From assembly GCF_001422925.1 (NCBI RefSeq), contig NZ_LMNI01000016.1, positions 1 to 58,958 on the forward strand: a stretch of DNA of 58,958 nucleotides, in the 5' to 3' direction. Position 1 is the first letter of the stretch. Each line of letters opens with the position of its first letter. Under the pieces are notes generated by a model, which was given only the letters and a program-made list of their open reading frames with translations, made no database searches and was not told the DNA's origin. Shown in pieces: positions 1 through 7,946 of this stretch. The stretch comes from Microbacterium sp. Leaf288 (GTDB lineage Bacteria; Actinomycetota; Actinomycetes; Actinomycetales; Microbacteriaceae). A program made the position numbers and the translations under genes.

Positions 1-135
1 CGAGCTTGTGATTCGCCCGCCGCTCGAGCTCTCGATCTGACATGGAATCTTCCTCCCAATCGGAAGACCCAACTGTCAACAACCTCCGTCAGTTTTAGAA
101 GGCCCACGGTGGCGGGGTGGCTTGCGGGGGTTGCG

Positions 136-726
136 CTACGCGCTTGCCGGCCGACCGACGTTGGACGTCAGGCCCGAGAGCCAGCCCGCTGCTCTTGCCT
201 TCTGGATCCAGTCGGAAGCGGTGCGTTCGGGAATATCGAGCTCACCGGCGATGAGCTTGACGGGAGGCAGGTCCGCGAGCGCGGCCGTTCCGTAGAGGAT
301 TTCGATCACCTGCCATCGCTCGTCCTTCATTCCGCGCTTGACGACGGCCTCCGCCATCCACGTCGGGATGATCCGACCTTCACTGCTCGTGAGGTCTGCG
401 ACGGTCGTCCATGCGGTGTCGGGGCTGTCGTCGAGTTGCAACGTGACGCAGTGGGGTATGGCGGTCTGGATGATCGCCTGAGCGGCGGTGTGCTTCAGGC
501 GATCTTCGTTGAAGTCGTCAGCAATCGCACGGTTCGTGATGGCGGTGATGACGTAGCGCCCTCGCTGAGGCCTGTACTGCGCCTCGATGGTGGTTTCCAC
601 TGCCGTCGACTCGTCAACGGTGGTGGCGACGAACGCCGGGGCGATGCGGAGCGCAGACCCAACTGCCTCGGTCGCGTTCGCTGCGGACATCGTCTCGCCG
701 TAGGGCGTCTTTACTTCGACCTTCAC
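136..726 (-). CDS. Hypothetical protein, possible HTH regulator
   Basis: The protein is about 196 aa and unrecognised. The reading frame stays open to 957, but the N-terminal part there is shadow-like. A GTG at 726 with an AAGG element about 12 nt upstream is the most plausible start; an ATG at 690 is the alternative. The C-terminal third has charged and aliphatic segments followed by ELDIPERTASDWIQKARAAG, which resembles a helix-turn-helix that reads DNA or matures like a bacteriophage-type regulator. It is divergent from the excisionase-like gene at 839, with paired repeats between them, so it may regulate that promoter. The function is inferred only; the existence of the gene is moderately supported. 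Confidence 0.5.
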   Translation of the reverse strand: MKVEVKTPYGETMSAANATEAVGSALRIAPAFVATTVDESTAVETTIEAQYRPQRGRYVITAITNRAIADDFNEDRLKHTAAQAIIQTAIPHCVTLQLDDSPDTAWTTVADLTSSEGRIIPTWMAEAVVKRGMKDERWQVIEILYGTAALADLPPVKLIAGELDIPERTASDWIQKARAAGWLSGLTSNVGRPASA

Positions 727-752
727 GGCTTCAGTTTGCCTTACTGCTCCTG

Positions 753-827
753 CGTTCCGCAGATACCTCTTGCGGAGTATACGGATTAGGAGTGTACTAC
801 TGCTGAACAGCATGAACGTTCCGCAGA
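753..827. promoter_or_regulatory. Repeated operator-like elements in divergent promoter region
   Basis: The 11-mer CGTTCCGCAGA occurs twice in direct orientation, at 753-763 and 817-827, 64 bp apart (about six helical turns). The first copy also forms an inverted repeat: TCCGCA (756-761) and TGCGGA (771-776), nine bases apart. The second copy abuts the ribosome-binding site of the gene at 839. The arrangement fits cooperative binding by a repressor or excisionase between the divergent genes. This is pattern evidence only. Confidence 0.4.
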
Positions 828-838
828 AGGAGTGAGAG

Positions 839-1066
839 ATGGCGACAACGGCGAATCCGGCAGAGCCGGTACTCAACAAGCGCCTCTTGACCCCGAACGA
901 CGTAGTCGCGTTGATTCCGGGCTTGAAGCTGAAGCTGCTGGCGGAGTGGCGGTACAAGAAGACTGGGCCGCCCTACTACAAGGTCGGGCGGATCATCCTG
1001 TACCCCTTCGATGATCTCGAGGCGTGGTTCGAAGGCCTCGAGCGAGGTGGCGGTTCCGATGACTGA
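839..1066 (+). CDS. Excisionase-like helix-turn-helix protein
   Basis: This 75-aa protein has the layout of Xis/MerR-like winged HTH proteins. LTPNDVVALIPG at residues 17-28 forms the recognition region, and YYKVGRIILYPFDDLEAWF (46-64) is the wing followed by the typical LEAWF tail. Such proteins bend DNA for excision or act as small regulators on mobile elements. A strong AGAAGGAG Shine-Dalgarno lies just upstream. The 3' end overlaps the parA start by eight bases, so the two are translationally coupled. No integrase lies in the window, so a role in excision is inferred from family and context. Confidence 0.75.
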   Translation: MATTANPAEPVLNKRLLTPNDVVALIPGLKLKLLAEWRYKKTGPPYYKVGRIILYPFDDLEAWFEGLERGGGSDD

Positions 1067-1763
1067 GATCGACACGCACCGGGTAGGGGACGGTTCGCCG
1101 GCGGTGGCGATCGTGGCTGTTGCCAACCAGAAGGGTGGGGTTGGGAAGACGACCGTCACGATGCAGGTGGGTGCGGAGCTGTCGCGTCGGCATCGGGTGC
1201 TGGTCGTGGATGTGGACCGGCAGCAGTCCACCGTGTGGTGGGCGGAGAACGCCCGAGACCGACTGCCGTTCGACTTCGCCGGCAGCCAGCACCCCAACAT
1301 GCTGAGCCGGCTGCGGGAGCTGCGCGCCGACTACGAGGTGGTGCTGGTAGACACCCCCGGCAGCCTCGAGGACACCGCCGTGCTGGAGACGGTGCTGGAT
1401 GCTGCTGACTATGTGCTCGTGCCCGTCACCCCCGAGCCGCTGGCGGTGGAGCCCACACTCCGCACGCTGAGTCGGCTGATCGAACCGCGCCACCTGCGTC
1501 ATGGGGTGTTGCTGAATCGGATCGACCCGCGGGTGCCGCACCAGCTCGAGACCTGGCAGCGGCTGCTGGACTCCGAACTCGGGGTGCCACGGCTGGAGGC
1601 GCATCTGCGGCAGTACAAGGTGCAGTCAGATGCCCCGGTGCTGGGTCAGCTGGTCACAAGTCTGCGACGCAACCGCCGCACCGAAGGACCGATCGCGGAC
1701 ATCGCCGCGATCGCCCGCGAACTCGAGCAGCTCCTGTCGCCCGCGCCCGCGGGAGCGTGGTGA
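1059..1763 (+). CDS. parA: ParA-family partition ATPase
   Basis: A 234-aa P-loop ATPase of the ParA/MinD/Soj type. The deviant Walker A motif NQKGGVGKTT lies at about residues 23-32, VLVVDVDRQQS (about 50-60) is the A' region, and EVVLVDTPGS (about 94-103) is Walker B. It has no long N-terminal HTH, as in type Ib plasmid and ICE partition ATPases. The ATG at 1059 is preferred over an upstream start because it overlaps the preceding stop and is preceded by GAGG. It probably works with the small protein directly downstream and perhaps with the ParB-like protein at 8544. Confidence 0.9.
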   Translation: MTEIDTHRVGDGSPAVAIVAVANQKGGVGKTTVTMQVGAELSRRHRVLVVDVDRQQSTVWWAENARDRLPFDFAGSQHPNMLSRLRELRADYEVVLVDTPGSLEDTAVLETVLDAADYVLVPVTPEPLAVEPTLRTLSRLIEPRHLRHGVLLNRIDPRVPHQLETWQRLLDSELGVPRLEAHLRQYKVQSDAPVLGQLVTSLRRNRRTEGPIADIAAIARELEQLLSPAPAGAW

Positions 1764-2248
1764 CGATGGCCAAGGTCGACCTCGCCGGCAAGCTCAGCGA
1801 CGCACGGGCGCGCGTGGCAGCGGAGATGCCGCCAGATGAAGCGCCGGTGGCGATGTTCGCCCAGCTGTCTCGGAAGGACGCGCGGCTCCGCGACGACCAG
1901 CTCACCGCACTCGCCGCTCTGGTCGATGCGGTCATGAAGCGCCGCCGCTTCAAAGCGGAGCGGATCACAGAGAACACCCTCATCCGGATCGGGATCGATC
2001 TGCTCCTCGCGCACGCTGATCAACTGCGCGGCTCGACCGAGGACGAACTTCGGAACTCCGTGACCTCGGCACTCACGGACCTCTGCGCTCCCGCATCCAC
2101 AGGGACGGTGACCCGCCCCACCGCGAGCGCGGACCACCCGACGGCGCGGACTGATCGAACTTCCGGAGTTCCGCAGATCGGGACGTCGGAAGTTCCGGAC
2201 CCCGAACCTCACGTCACCGTGCCCGATACCCAAGGGGCGATGCGATGA
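1760..2248 (+). CDS. Small partition-partner or DNA-binding protein
   Basis: About 162 aa, starting at a GTG overlapping the ParA stop (GTGA); ATG 1766 is an alternative with better spacing from GGGAG. The N-terminal half (about 1-90) is charged and helical. The segment KAERITENTLIRIGIDLLL resembles the ribbon-helix or helix-turn-helix centre of small centromere-binding proteins. The C-terminal 60 residues are Thr/Pro/Asp-rich and probably disordered. Placement directly after parA suggests it is the cognate DNA-binding partner. Family assignment is by context, not a recognised signature. Confidence 0.6.
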   Translation: MTMAKVDLAGKLSDARARVAAEMPPDEAPVAMFAQLSRKDARLRDDQLTALAALVDAVMKRRRFKAERITENTLIRIGIDLLLAHADQLRGSTEDELRNSVTSALTDLCAPASTGTVTRPTASADHPTARTDRTSGVPQIGTSEVPDPEPHVTVPDTQGAMR

Positions 2249-3327
2249 GCCTGCGGCGGGAGGGGACATCCGAGGAGGAGCCCGCCAACGGCGCGGAGCA
2301 GGATCGGGAGGCGCGCCGCACTTACCGGGAACGCAACGCCGAGCGCGTCCGCGAGGGTCAGCGGGCATGGCGGCAACGCAACCAGGAACACATCCGCGCA
2401 TACCGCGCCGCTTACAACGCGGAGCATCGTGAGGAAGTGGCCGCGCAGAAGCGGGCGTACATGAAGGGGTACACCGCGCGCAAAGCGGCCGAACAGCGAC
2501 GACGCAAGTCGAAGCGGGTGAGCTCGAAGAAGTACTACGAGGCCCACAAGGCTGAGCACCGCGAGTACACGAAGCAGTGGCAGGCCCGGAAGCGCGCGGA
2601 GGATCCGGAGGCGTACAAGGCGATGCGCGCCAAGGCACAGCGGCGCTGGTGGCAGTCCCACAGGGACGAGTACAACGCGAAGCTGCGTACGCAGCATCGG
2701 GAGAACCCGGAACCGAAACGCGCGGCGGCGCGGGCGTACTACGCCGCGCACGCCGACGAGCTGAAGGCGAAGAAGCGCGCCTACTACGCCGAGAACCGCG
2801 AGAAGGTACTCGCCAACAACCGGGCATGGAAGGAACGCGAGAAGCGGCGCAGGGAGGCGGGGCTCCCACCGCGCCGGACCCGCACGATTAGCGCCGCGGA
2901 GCGCCGCACTAACGCCGCCGCGGCCGACGCGTTCTTCGCCCGAGCTCGGCCACCCGAGGAGATCGCAGCGATCCGGCGGAAGCCGGCCTCTCCCGTGGAG
3001 TTGCTGCAGTCCACACCGCCGGAGCTGGTCGCGGCGTTCGAACGCAACAGCCAGCGTGCCCGCATCGAACACACCCTCGCCACCGACGGGAGTTACGCGA
3101 GCCGCAGGCAGATCGCCGAGGCGCGTCGCTGGCAGGCCGCCCAGCAACCGACGCGTCGCGAGCAACGGCAGGCGATCGAAGATGCCCGCCTGGACGCGAT
3201 CGGCAAGCAGGTCAACGACCGCCTCCGCCACCGCGATCCGCCGCGACGCCGACACCACCTCGACCCCGACCCCGCCGCGCCACACCCGATGCTGAACCCG
3301 AACACCACGATGGGAATGAACCGATGA
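2245..3327 (+). CDS. Arg/Tyr-rich helical repeat protein
   Basis: A 360-aa, very basic protein that I cannot assign to a named family. Residues about 30-210 are degenerate helical repeats of roughly 17-22 aa with a core like AYYAAHADELKAKKRAYY: aromatic pair, His or Glu-Asn, charged stretch, Lys/Arg. Similar repeats occur as nucleic-acid-binding extensions in some phage and HNH-nuclease proteins, but no nuclease motif is visible here. The C-terminal third is Arg/Pro-rich. It overlaps the preceding gene (ATGA) and the following gene (ATGA), so it belongs to the parA operon. Likely a DNA- or RNA-binding structural protein; this is inference from composition. Confidence 0.65.
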   Translation: MSLRREGTSEEEPANGAEQDREARRTYRERNAERVREGQRAWRQRNQEHIRAYRAAYNAEHREEVAAQKRAYMKGYTARKAAEQRRRKSKRVSSKKYYEAHKAEHREYTKQWQARKRAEDPEAYKAMRAKAQRRWWQSHRDEYNAKLRTQHRENPEPKRAAARAYYAAHADELKAKKRAYYAENREKVLANNRAWKEREKRRREAGLPPRRTRTISAAERRTNAAAADAFFARARPPEEIAAIRRKPASPVELLQSTPPELVAAFERNSQRARIEHTLATDGSYASRRQIAEARRWQAAQQPTRREQRQAIEDARLDAIGKQVNDRLRHRDPPRRRHHLDPDPAAPHPMLNPNTTMGMNR

Positions 3328-3626
3328 CCACCACCCCGACCGGAGAGACGATCATGCTCGACCCCGCCGAAGCCGAAGCCGCCCTGTACCGGGTCGCGAC
3401 CTGCGCCTTCATGTGGCATCCCAACAAGGAGGCCGAGGAACCCGGCTGGACCATCACCGAAGACCTCGACTGGTGCCTCGCCCCACTTGCCGGACTCCCG
3501 ACCGACGAACTGGCCGACCTGCGCGCGACGATCCACGTCCTGATCACCACCCCGACCGCGGACCGGCAGGCCTTCATCCGCCACCTCGCCGCGCTGAGCG
3601 GCGACACCTCCTTCGACAACCTCTAA
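3324..3626 (+). CDS. Hypothetical acidic protein
   Basis: A 100-aa acidic protein, start overlapping the preceding stop by four bases. Residues 15-60 contain aromatic and charged runs (CAFMWHPNKEAEEPGWTITE) followed by LPTDELADLRATIHVLI, likely alpha-helical. No signal peptide, membrane segment or known motif is seen. The tight operon position after the repeat protein suggests a backbone accessory role. Function unknown. Confidence 0.6.
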   Translation: MTTTPTGETIMLDPAEAEAALYRVATCAFMWHPNKEAEEPGWTITEDLDWCLAPLAGLPTDELADLRATIHVLITTPTADRQAFIRHLAALSGDTSFDNL

Positions 3627-3652
3627 CCCCACCCAGCTCGAAAGGAACCATC

Positions 3653-3862
3653 ATGAGCATCCCCACCCAGCTACTGCCCCTGGCCGCCGCCACCGCGATC
3701 GCCTCCACCCTCGCGGTGCTGCTGCTCCCGATCGCCGCGGGACAACTCCTCCGCGGGCACCCGATCCATGCCGCTCGCACCACCGGGGCCGCGGCTCTCT
3801 GTGCGGTTGTCGTTGTGGTGCTCGCCACCGCGCTGGCGACCTCAACCTTCCCACCAGGCTGA
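3653..3862 (+). CDS. Small two-TM membrane protein
   Basis: A 69-aa protein with a good Shine-Dalgarno (AAAGGAA) five bases before the ATG. Two hydrophobic segments, about residues 6-30 and 46-64, flank a short basic loop (LLRGHPIHAARTTG), so it is probably a hairpin membrane protein. It lies 26 bp after the previous gene and closes the parA-led cluster. No family is recognised. Confidence 0.55.
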   Translation: MSIPTQLLPLAAATAIASTLAVLLLPIAAGQLLRGHPIHAARTTGAAALCAVVVVVLATALATSTFPPG

Positions 3863-4084
3863 CCTCGAGAGTCGGGGCTGCCGATCAGGTGCCGAGGGAG
3901 ACGGGTCACCGCAGGCTGGGGTCTTTCCTGGCGGGTCATCGTAGCTCCCTCCGGGTACTCCGTACCGGGCTTTCGACGCTTCTATGTTTGTCAACGCTGA
4001 GAGCACGTCCGCGTGCATCAATACGTCGGATCTGCTGATCCGATGTCGGGCCGGTCGTAGGCTCGTCAGCATGAGCGGATACTG

Positions 4085-4345
4085 GTGTTAGCGCCTCCCG
4101 GTTGGGAGCTTGCTGGCGTGGTGAGCGAGGGCGAGCCGATCGACATTCGCGGCGTCGATCCATGGCGGCAGAAGTGGTCTGGATCGCGGCGGGCGATACC
4201 CGTTGCACATCCCTCGTATCCTCAGCAGCGGCACTCGGCAGACGTCTACCTCGCCGCCGATCCTGATGGCCAAGTCGTGACTTACGCCGCGGCAGAGCTA
4301 TCCAACGGTGTGTACGCCTTCTTCGTTTGGACGGGGTTGGGGTAG
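4085..4345 (+). CDS. Small conserved-looking hypothetical protein
   Basis: An 86-aa protein starting at GTG; the upstream ribosome-binding site is weak. The sequence is compact and looks like a real small domain: a Trp-rich start (PPGWELAG), then VAHPSYPQQRHSADVYLA and an ending of the form ELSNGVYAFFVW. I associate this pattern with small uncharacterised bacterial proteins but cannot name the family. It sits between the parA cluster and the IS110 copy. The 222-bp gap before it shows nothing recognisable. Confidence 0.5.
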   Translation: MLAPPGWELAGVVSEGEPIDIRGVDPWRQKWSGSRRAIPVAHPSYPQQRHSADVYLAADPDGQVVTYAAAELSNGVYAFFVWTGLG

Positions 4346-4494
4346 CCGCTCATCTCCCTCAGACGGCGAGAGTGTAGCGGGGCGTTGACGACTCCGTTCC
4401 TGTCGTTCGCTTTTGCAGACTCCGCTGTCCGCTGCGCTGCGAGCTGCGCTTAGCATCGCTCGCTCGGGCACTACGTCGCCCCCTCCCCGCTTGA

Positions 4495-5604
4495 TCAGCC
4501 GATTGTCGGAGCGAGGGCGGAGTCCGAGGCGTGTACGGTTCCGAGTGCATCGTCGTAGAGGACGTTGAGGGTTCGGTAGAGGTGTCGGGCGACGTAGCGT
4601 TTGATGCAACGGCGGATCTCAGATCGCGTGCGTCCTTCGCCGACGCGCTTGGCGACATAAGCCTTGGTCGCAGGGTCGCGGCTCATGCGGGTTATCGCGA
4701 CAAAGTGCAACGCTCTGTTCAAGCGCCGGTCTCCGCCCCGGTTGAGGCGGTGCCTCGTGGTGTTGCCGCTGGAAGCGGGGATGGGGTTCACACCGGCGAG
4801 GGATGCGAACGCGGCCTCGTTTCGGACTCTGCCGGGGTGCGACCACGCGGTGAGGATGACCGCAGCGGTGTAAGCACCGACGCCGGTTTCCTCGAGCAGT
4901 GGCGCGGCGGGGCTTGCGGTGATGAGTTCGGTCAGGCGCGCATAGTTCTCTCCCAGAGCGTGGTGGAGATCAAGGATGCGGTGGGCCAGGCGGATCGCCT
5001 CGTGCCGTGCAGTGGCGAGAGCGAGCGGCTCGGTCCGGTGGTGCCATCGCGACACTTGCCCGATTTGATCCATGATGAGCGGCTTGCGGGCATCGATGCC
5101 GAGCTCGTTGGCTCGCAGCAGTGCGATGAGCGCGTTGATGTTCATCGTCTTCTCGGACGCCATCTGATCGCGGGCGGCGACCAGCACACGCAGCGCTTGA
5201 CGGGTCCCGTCGTCGGCGCGGGGACGACACAGCCGGTCCTCCTCCACCGGAAGGACCGCTGTGGCGATTGCGCGCGCGTCCAACGGATCGGACTTGCCGA
5301 CCCCGTGCCGGGTCTTCGCGTTCATCCGGGGTGCTTCGACCACCGCGTAGCCGCTCTCGGCTGCGGCCCGGGCCAGTCTTGCCCCGTAGGTGGCGATGCC
5401 CTCGATCGCCCACAGGGTTGCGGCGTCGCCTCCGGTCAGACGGCCGGACCAGCTCATTGCACGAGCGATGCCTTGCGGGGTGGTCGGGAACTCCTCGGTG
5501 CCCAGGAGCTGACCGGACGTCGTCTGTACGACGGCATAGGTGTGTGTCTTCGCGTGAGTGTCCACGCCGATGACGAATGGATGGGAGTGCGCGACGATCG
5601 TCAT
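4495..5604 (-). CDS. IS110-family DEDD transposase
   Basis: 369 aa, normal length for the family. The N-terminal RuvC-like DEDD domain begins with FVIGVDTHAKTHTYAVV, giving the first Asp at about residue 13. WAIEGIATYGARLARA (about 66-81) carries the Glu, and GVGKSDPLDARAIATA (about 99-114) carries the last acidic pair. The C-terminal transposase_20 domain has LLEETGVGAYTAAVILTAW and the GVNPIPASSG stretch containing the catalytic Ser. Start at ATG 5604 is set by an AAGGA upstream; the open frame runs further but is shadow. The protein appears intact. Confidence 0.9.
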   Translation of the reverse strand: MTIVAHSHPFVIGVDTHAKTHTYAVVQTTSGQLLGTEEFPTTPQGIARAMSWSGRLTGGDAATLWAIEGIATYGARLARAAAESGYAVVEAPRMNAKTRHGVGKSDPLDARAIATAVLPVEEDRLCRPRADDGTRQALRVLVAARDQMASEKTMNINALIALLRANELGIDARKPLIMDQIGQVSRWHHRTEPLALATARHEAIRLAHRILDLHHALGENYARLTELITASPAAPLLEETGVGAYTAAVILTAWSHPGRVRNEAAFASLAGVNPIPASSGNTTRHRLNRGGDRRLNRALHFVAITRMSRDPATKAYVAKRVGEGRTRSEIRRCIKRYVARHLYRTLNVLYDDALGTVHASDSALAPTIG

Positions 5605-5880
5605 TGCGGATCGGTCCTTCCTCGATGGAATACGGGCTCGGCCGCGCGACGGCCGGCGCCGGCCGGGAGAGAGCCACATCGAGGCATCACTGTGACGGGC
5701 CACAATCCCCGGAAGGGGGTCGAGCAGGCTTCTAATCAGGCCATCGAGGTGGACCGGGAGGCGCCGGCCGCCCTCGCCCGGACGGACATGTCGAAAGCAA
5801 GGCCCATGAAGGGCCAACGGCATAGTGAGTCACGACCAGACGAAGGCGACCAACACCACTCAGCCAGCCAGTCCCAGACC
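5605..5880 (-). ncRNA. Possible IS110 bridge-RNA region
   Basis: In IS110 elements the non-coding end upstream of the transposase encodes a structured bridge RNA that pairs with donor and target DNA. This stretch is in the right place, is gene-free, and contains a perfect 16-bp palindrome at 5650-5665 (CGGCCGGCGCCGGCCG) that would fold strongly. I have not located donor- and target-binding loops, so this is family knowledge plus position. The remaining bases up to the next gene at 6032 show nothing else. Confidence 0.3.
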
Positions 5881-6031
5881 AGCCTCGTCAAGACTCACAG
5901 CGGCATAGCCTCCCCCCTCCGCCAGGGCTCCGGGCCTCGTTATTCCACGGTCCCGGCACTGCGCACCCTCCGCTCGCACACGACGCCACTGCCAGGAAAG
6001 GCACCACCAAGTCACGAAACGAGGAACCATC

Positions 6032-6376
6032 ATGAACACGACAACGACGTCCCCCACCCGCCAGGCGACGGGAGCGCACCCGGCCAGCATCGTCGCGTGG
6101 GACCGACTCGAAGAGACCATCGACCGGCTCGCCGACATCATCGATCAGCGACTCGCCGGCCACGACGACCAGCTGGTGTGCAGCCTGCAATTCCCGGAAG
6201 CGGAAGCCCTCGCGGAGGTGCTCGACGCCGGCAGGCACACCCACACCGCAGCGAGACTGATGCACCGGTGGGCGCTCACCGAACCCGACTGGGAAGACGA
6301 CCGCGCCCACGAAGAGATCGTCCGGAGCTGGCTTGACCTCGACTACCACCCACAGCCGCCAGGCGCGGACCGCTAA
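6032..6376 (+). CDS. Hypothetical backbone protein
   Basis: 114 aa with a clear Shine-Dalgarno (ACGAGGAA) before ATG. Mostly soluble and acidic, with a helical segment DRLEETIDRLADIIDQRLAG (about 25-44) and an acidic C-terminus rich in Trp and His. No family recognised. It ends convergently with the next gene, the two stop codons overlapping by four bases. It may once have been contiguous with the parA cluster before the IS110 insertion. Confidence 0.6.
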   Translation: MNTTTTSPTRQATGAHPASIVAWDRLEETIDRLADIIDQRLAGHDDQLVCSLQFPEAEALAEVLDAGRHTHTAARLMHRWALTEPDWEDDRAHEEIVRSWLDLDYHPQPPGADR

Positions 6377-6954
6377 CCCGCCGAGTCGGGATCGCGGGGG
6401 AGCGGGGCGAGCGCCCGCTGCACCGAGTTGGCGCTCACCCCGAGCACCCTCGCGATGTGGGTAATCGGCCGATCCAGGTTGCGCAGCTCCACCGCCATCG
6501 CTACCTTCTCCGGGGTCATCACTGTCGGCCGACCGGGCCGCTTCCCGGCGGCCGCCGCCGACGCCATCCCCGCCCGGGTCCGCAGGCTCACCAGCCGGCG
6601 CCGCAGCCCCTCCACCGCCGCCAGCACCCGGGCCGGATCCACCGCCCGGTCTGCGCCGGTGCAGAAGGCCGGCTCCGTCAACGAACGGAATCCCACACCG
6701 CGCGCATCGAGCTCGGTGACCGTGGCGGAGAAATGGGTGACGGCGTGCGACAGGTGTGCGGCACTCGGCACCACCAGCACATCGCCGGCCTCGAGGAACG
6801 CCAGGCACTCAGTCAGCGCGGGGCGTTTGCGGGGATCAGCGCTCCCGTCGTCCACGAACACCCGCACCGCCCCGCTCGCCGTCAACGCCGCGACGTCGGC
6901 GGCTGTGTCGAGCTCCGGGGCAAGCTGGCGGGTGTAGCCGACGAGCCGGGTCAC
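6373..6954 (-). CDS. Serine-recombinase-like protein lacking catalytic serine
   Basis: 193 aa with the full architecture of a Tn3-type resolvase: N-terminal catalytic-like domain (1-125), linker with GKRPGRPTVMTPEK, and a C-terminal Hin-type HTH. The usual start GYxRVSTxxQ is here GYTRQLAPELD, so the nucleophilic serine is gone. The usual DRLGRS arginine motif reads AHLSHA, so both arginines are missing. RPALTECLAFLEAGDVLVV is still resolvase-like. The protein probably binds DNA without recombining it. Its GTG start overlaps the stop of the zeta-like gene (GTGA), making it the third gene of a toxin-antitoxin operon. A regulatory role is inferred. Confidence 0.7.
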   Translation of the reverse strand: MTRLVGYTRQLAPELDTAADVAALTASGAVRVFVDDGSADPRKRPALTECLAFLEAGDVLVVPSAAHLSHAVTHFSATVTELDARGVGFRSLTEPAFCTGADRAVDPARVLAAVEGLRRRLVSLRTRAGMASAAAAGKRPGRPTVMTPEKVAMAVELRNLDRPITHIARVLGVSANSVQRALAPLPRDPDSAG

Positions 6955-7946
6955 CGCGACACGCCTCCACGCTCCGGACCGCCCGGCACGACCACGGGCG
7001 CGGCGAGATCGATCGGACCCGCCGTCGGCGTGACGGACTGTCGGAGGGTGACGAGGGCGGCGACGGTCTTCTGCTCGATCGCGGTCGTAAACTTCCCGCC
7101 CGCGGGGACGTGCAACCGTGGGATCACCTCCCGCAGCGCCGTCTCGTGCAGGTTCACCAGCAACTCACCGACCCCGTCCGGCATCGATCGCAGGCTGACG
7201 GCGAAGTCGGTGACGTGGTGCAGCTCGCTCAGCCACTGGGTCGCATCGAACCGACTCATCCGCGCCGATTGCGCCCCCACCAACGCCGCCCCCGCCCCAG
7301 CGAACCCCGGCTCGGTGCGGGTCGCGTCGAACACGTGCTGGCCGTCGCGGGCGACGACCGTCACCCGGTCCACCCCTCCGGACTGCTCCACTGACTCCAC
7401 CAGCCGCCGGGTCGCGTGGAACGCATCGTCGTGCTCAGCGCGGCGGGGCAGCGTTGCCCGGCGTCGGGCCTGCACATCGCGCAGGTAACCGGACGTCACC
7501 GACAGCAAACTCTCCGCCCGACTCGATCCCACCACCACCAGGCGGGTCGTGAACCCCTCCGCCGCGAACCGCTCGGCAGTGCCGACCACCGCTGGCACGT
7601 TGCCGAACGACCCCTCCAACACCACCGACCGGTGGTGCTCACGGGCGTAGCGGATGCACGCGCTCAGCCACCCCGCGACCGCCTGGGCCACCTCAGAGGA
7701 GTCCGCGCCCGAGTCGAAGAAGGCCGGGTGGAACCCGCGAAGCTCGGCGCTGTTCAGCACCACGAGCCCGGGCGTCGATTCGCTGCGCGGTTGCGCAGCC
7801 CCACGACTACGCCCGGAGCCGGGTTGCCCCGAGAGCAGCGTGAACGTCGGAGTCGGGTCAGCCTCCTGGCCGGGGAAGTACAGCGGCAGGATGTCGCGTC
7901 GCAGGATCTCCTCGCGCGCAGTGTCGTCCAGTGTCGGTGTGCTCAC
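6951..7946 (-). CDS. Zeta-toxin-family protein with degenerate active site
   Basis: 331 aa. Zeta toxins are kinases that phosphorylate UDP-N-acetylglucosamine and are held inactive by an epsilon-type antitoxin. The family layout is visible: P-loop LLSGQPGSGRSRG (about 38-50), NSAELRGFHPAFFD (about 65-78), VVLEGSFGNVPAVV and the HDDAF region. The invariant P-loop lysine is Arg (GSGRS), and the catalytic Asp of the DxDxxR motif is replaced (NSAELR), while the Glu of the EG motif remains. The GTG start overlaps the upstream antitoxin stop by four bases. It may be an inactive or altered member; the family call itself is secure. Confidence 0.7.
   Translation of the reverse strand: MSTPTLDDTAREEILRRDILPLYFPGQEADPTPTFTLLSGQPGSGRSRGAAQPRSESTPGLVVLNSAELRGFHPAFFDSGADSSEVAQAVAGWLSACIRYAREHHRSVVLEGSFGNVPAVVGTAERFAAEGFTTRLVVVGSSRAESLLSVTSGYLRDVQARRRATLPRRAEHDDAFHATRRLVESVEQSGGVDRVTVVARDGQHVFDATRTEPGFAGAGAALVGAQSARMSRFDATQWLSELHHVTDFAVSLRSMPDGVGELLVNLHETALREVIPRLHVPAGGKFTTAIEQKTVAALVTLRQSVTPTAGPIDLAAPVVVPGGPERGGVSR

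Larger units (their letters stand above)
4400..5880 (-). mobile_element. IS110-family insertion sequence (approximate limits)
   Basis: One transposase gene of the IS110 family plus a non-coding stretch upstream of it, where this family keeps its long left end. IS110 elements have no terminal inverted repeats and usually no target duplication, so exact ends cannot be read from one copy; the limits given are approximate. The insertion separates the parA cluster from the genes at 6032-10395. Confidence 0.6.

Noticed and set aside
2209..3285. 358-aa minus-strand frame
   Set aside because: Leu/Arg-rich antisense shadow of the repeat protein.
4531..6336. 601-aa plus-strand frame across the IS110 transposase
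   Set aside because: It is antisense to the intact transposase and has shadow composition.
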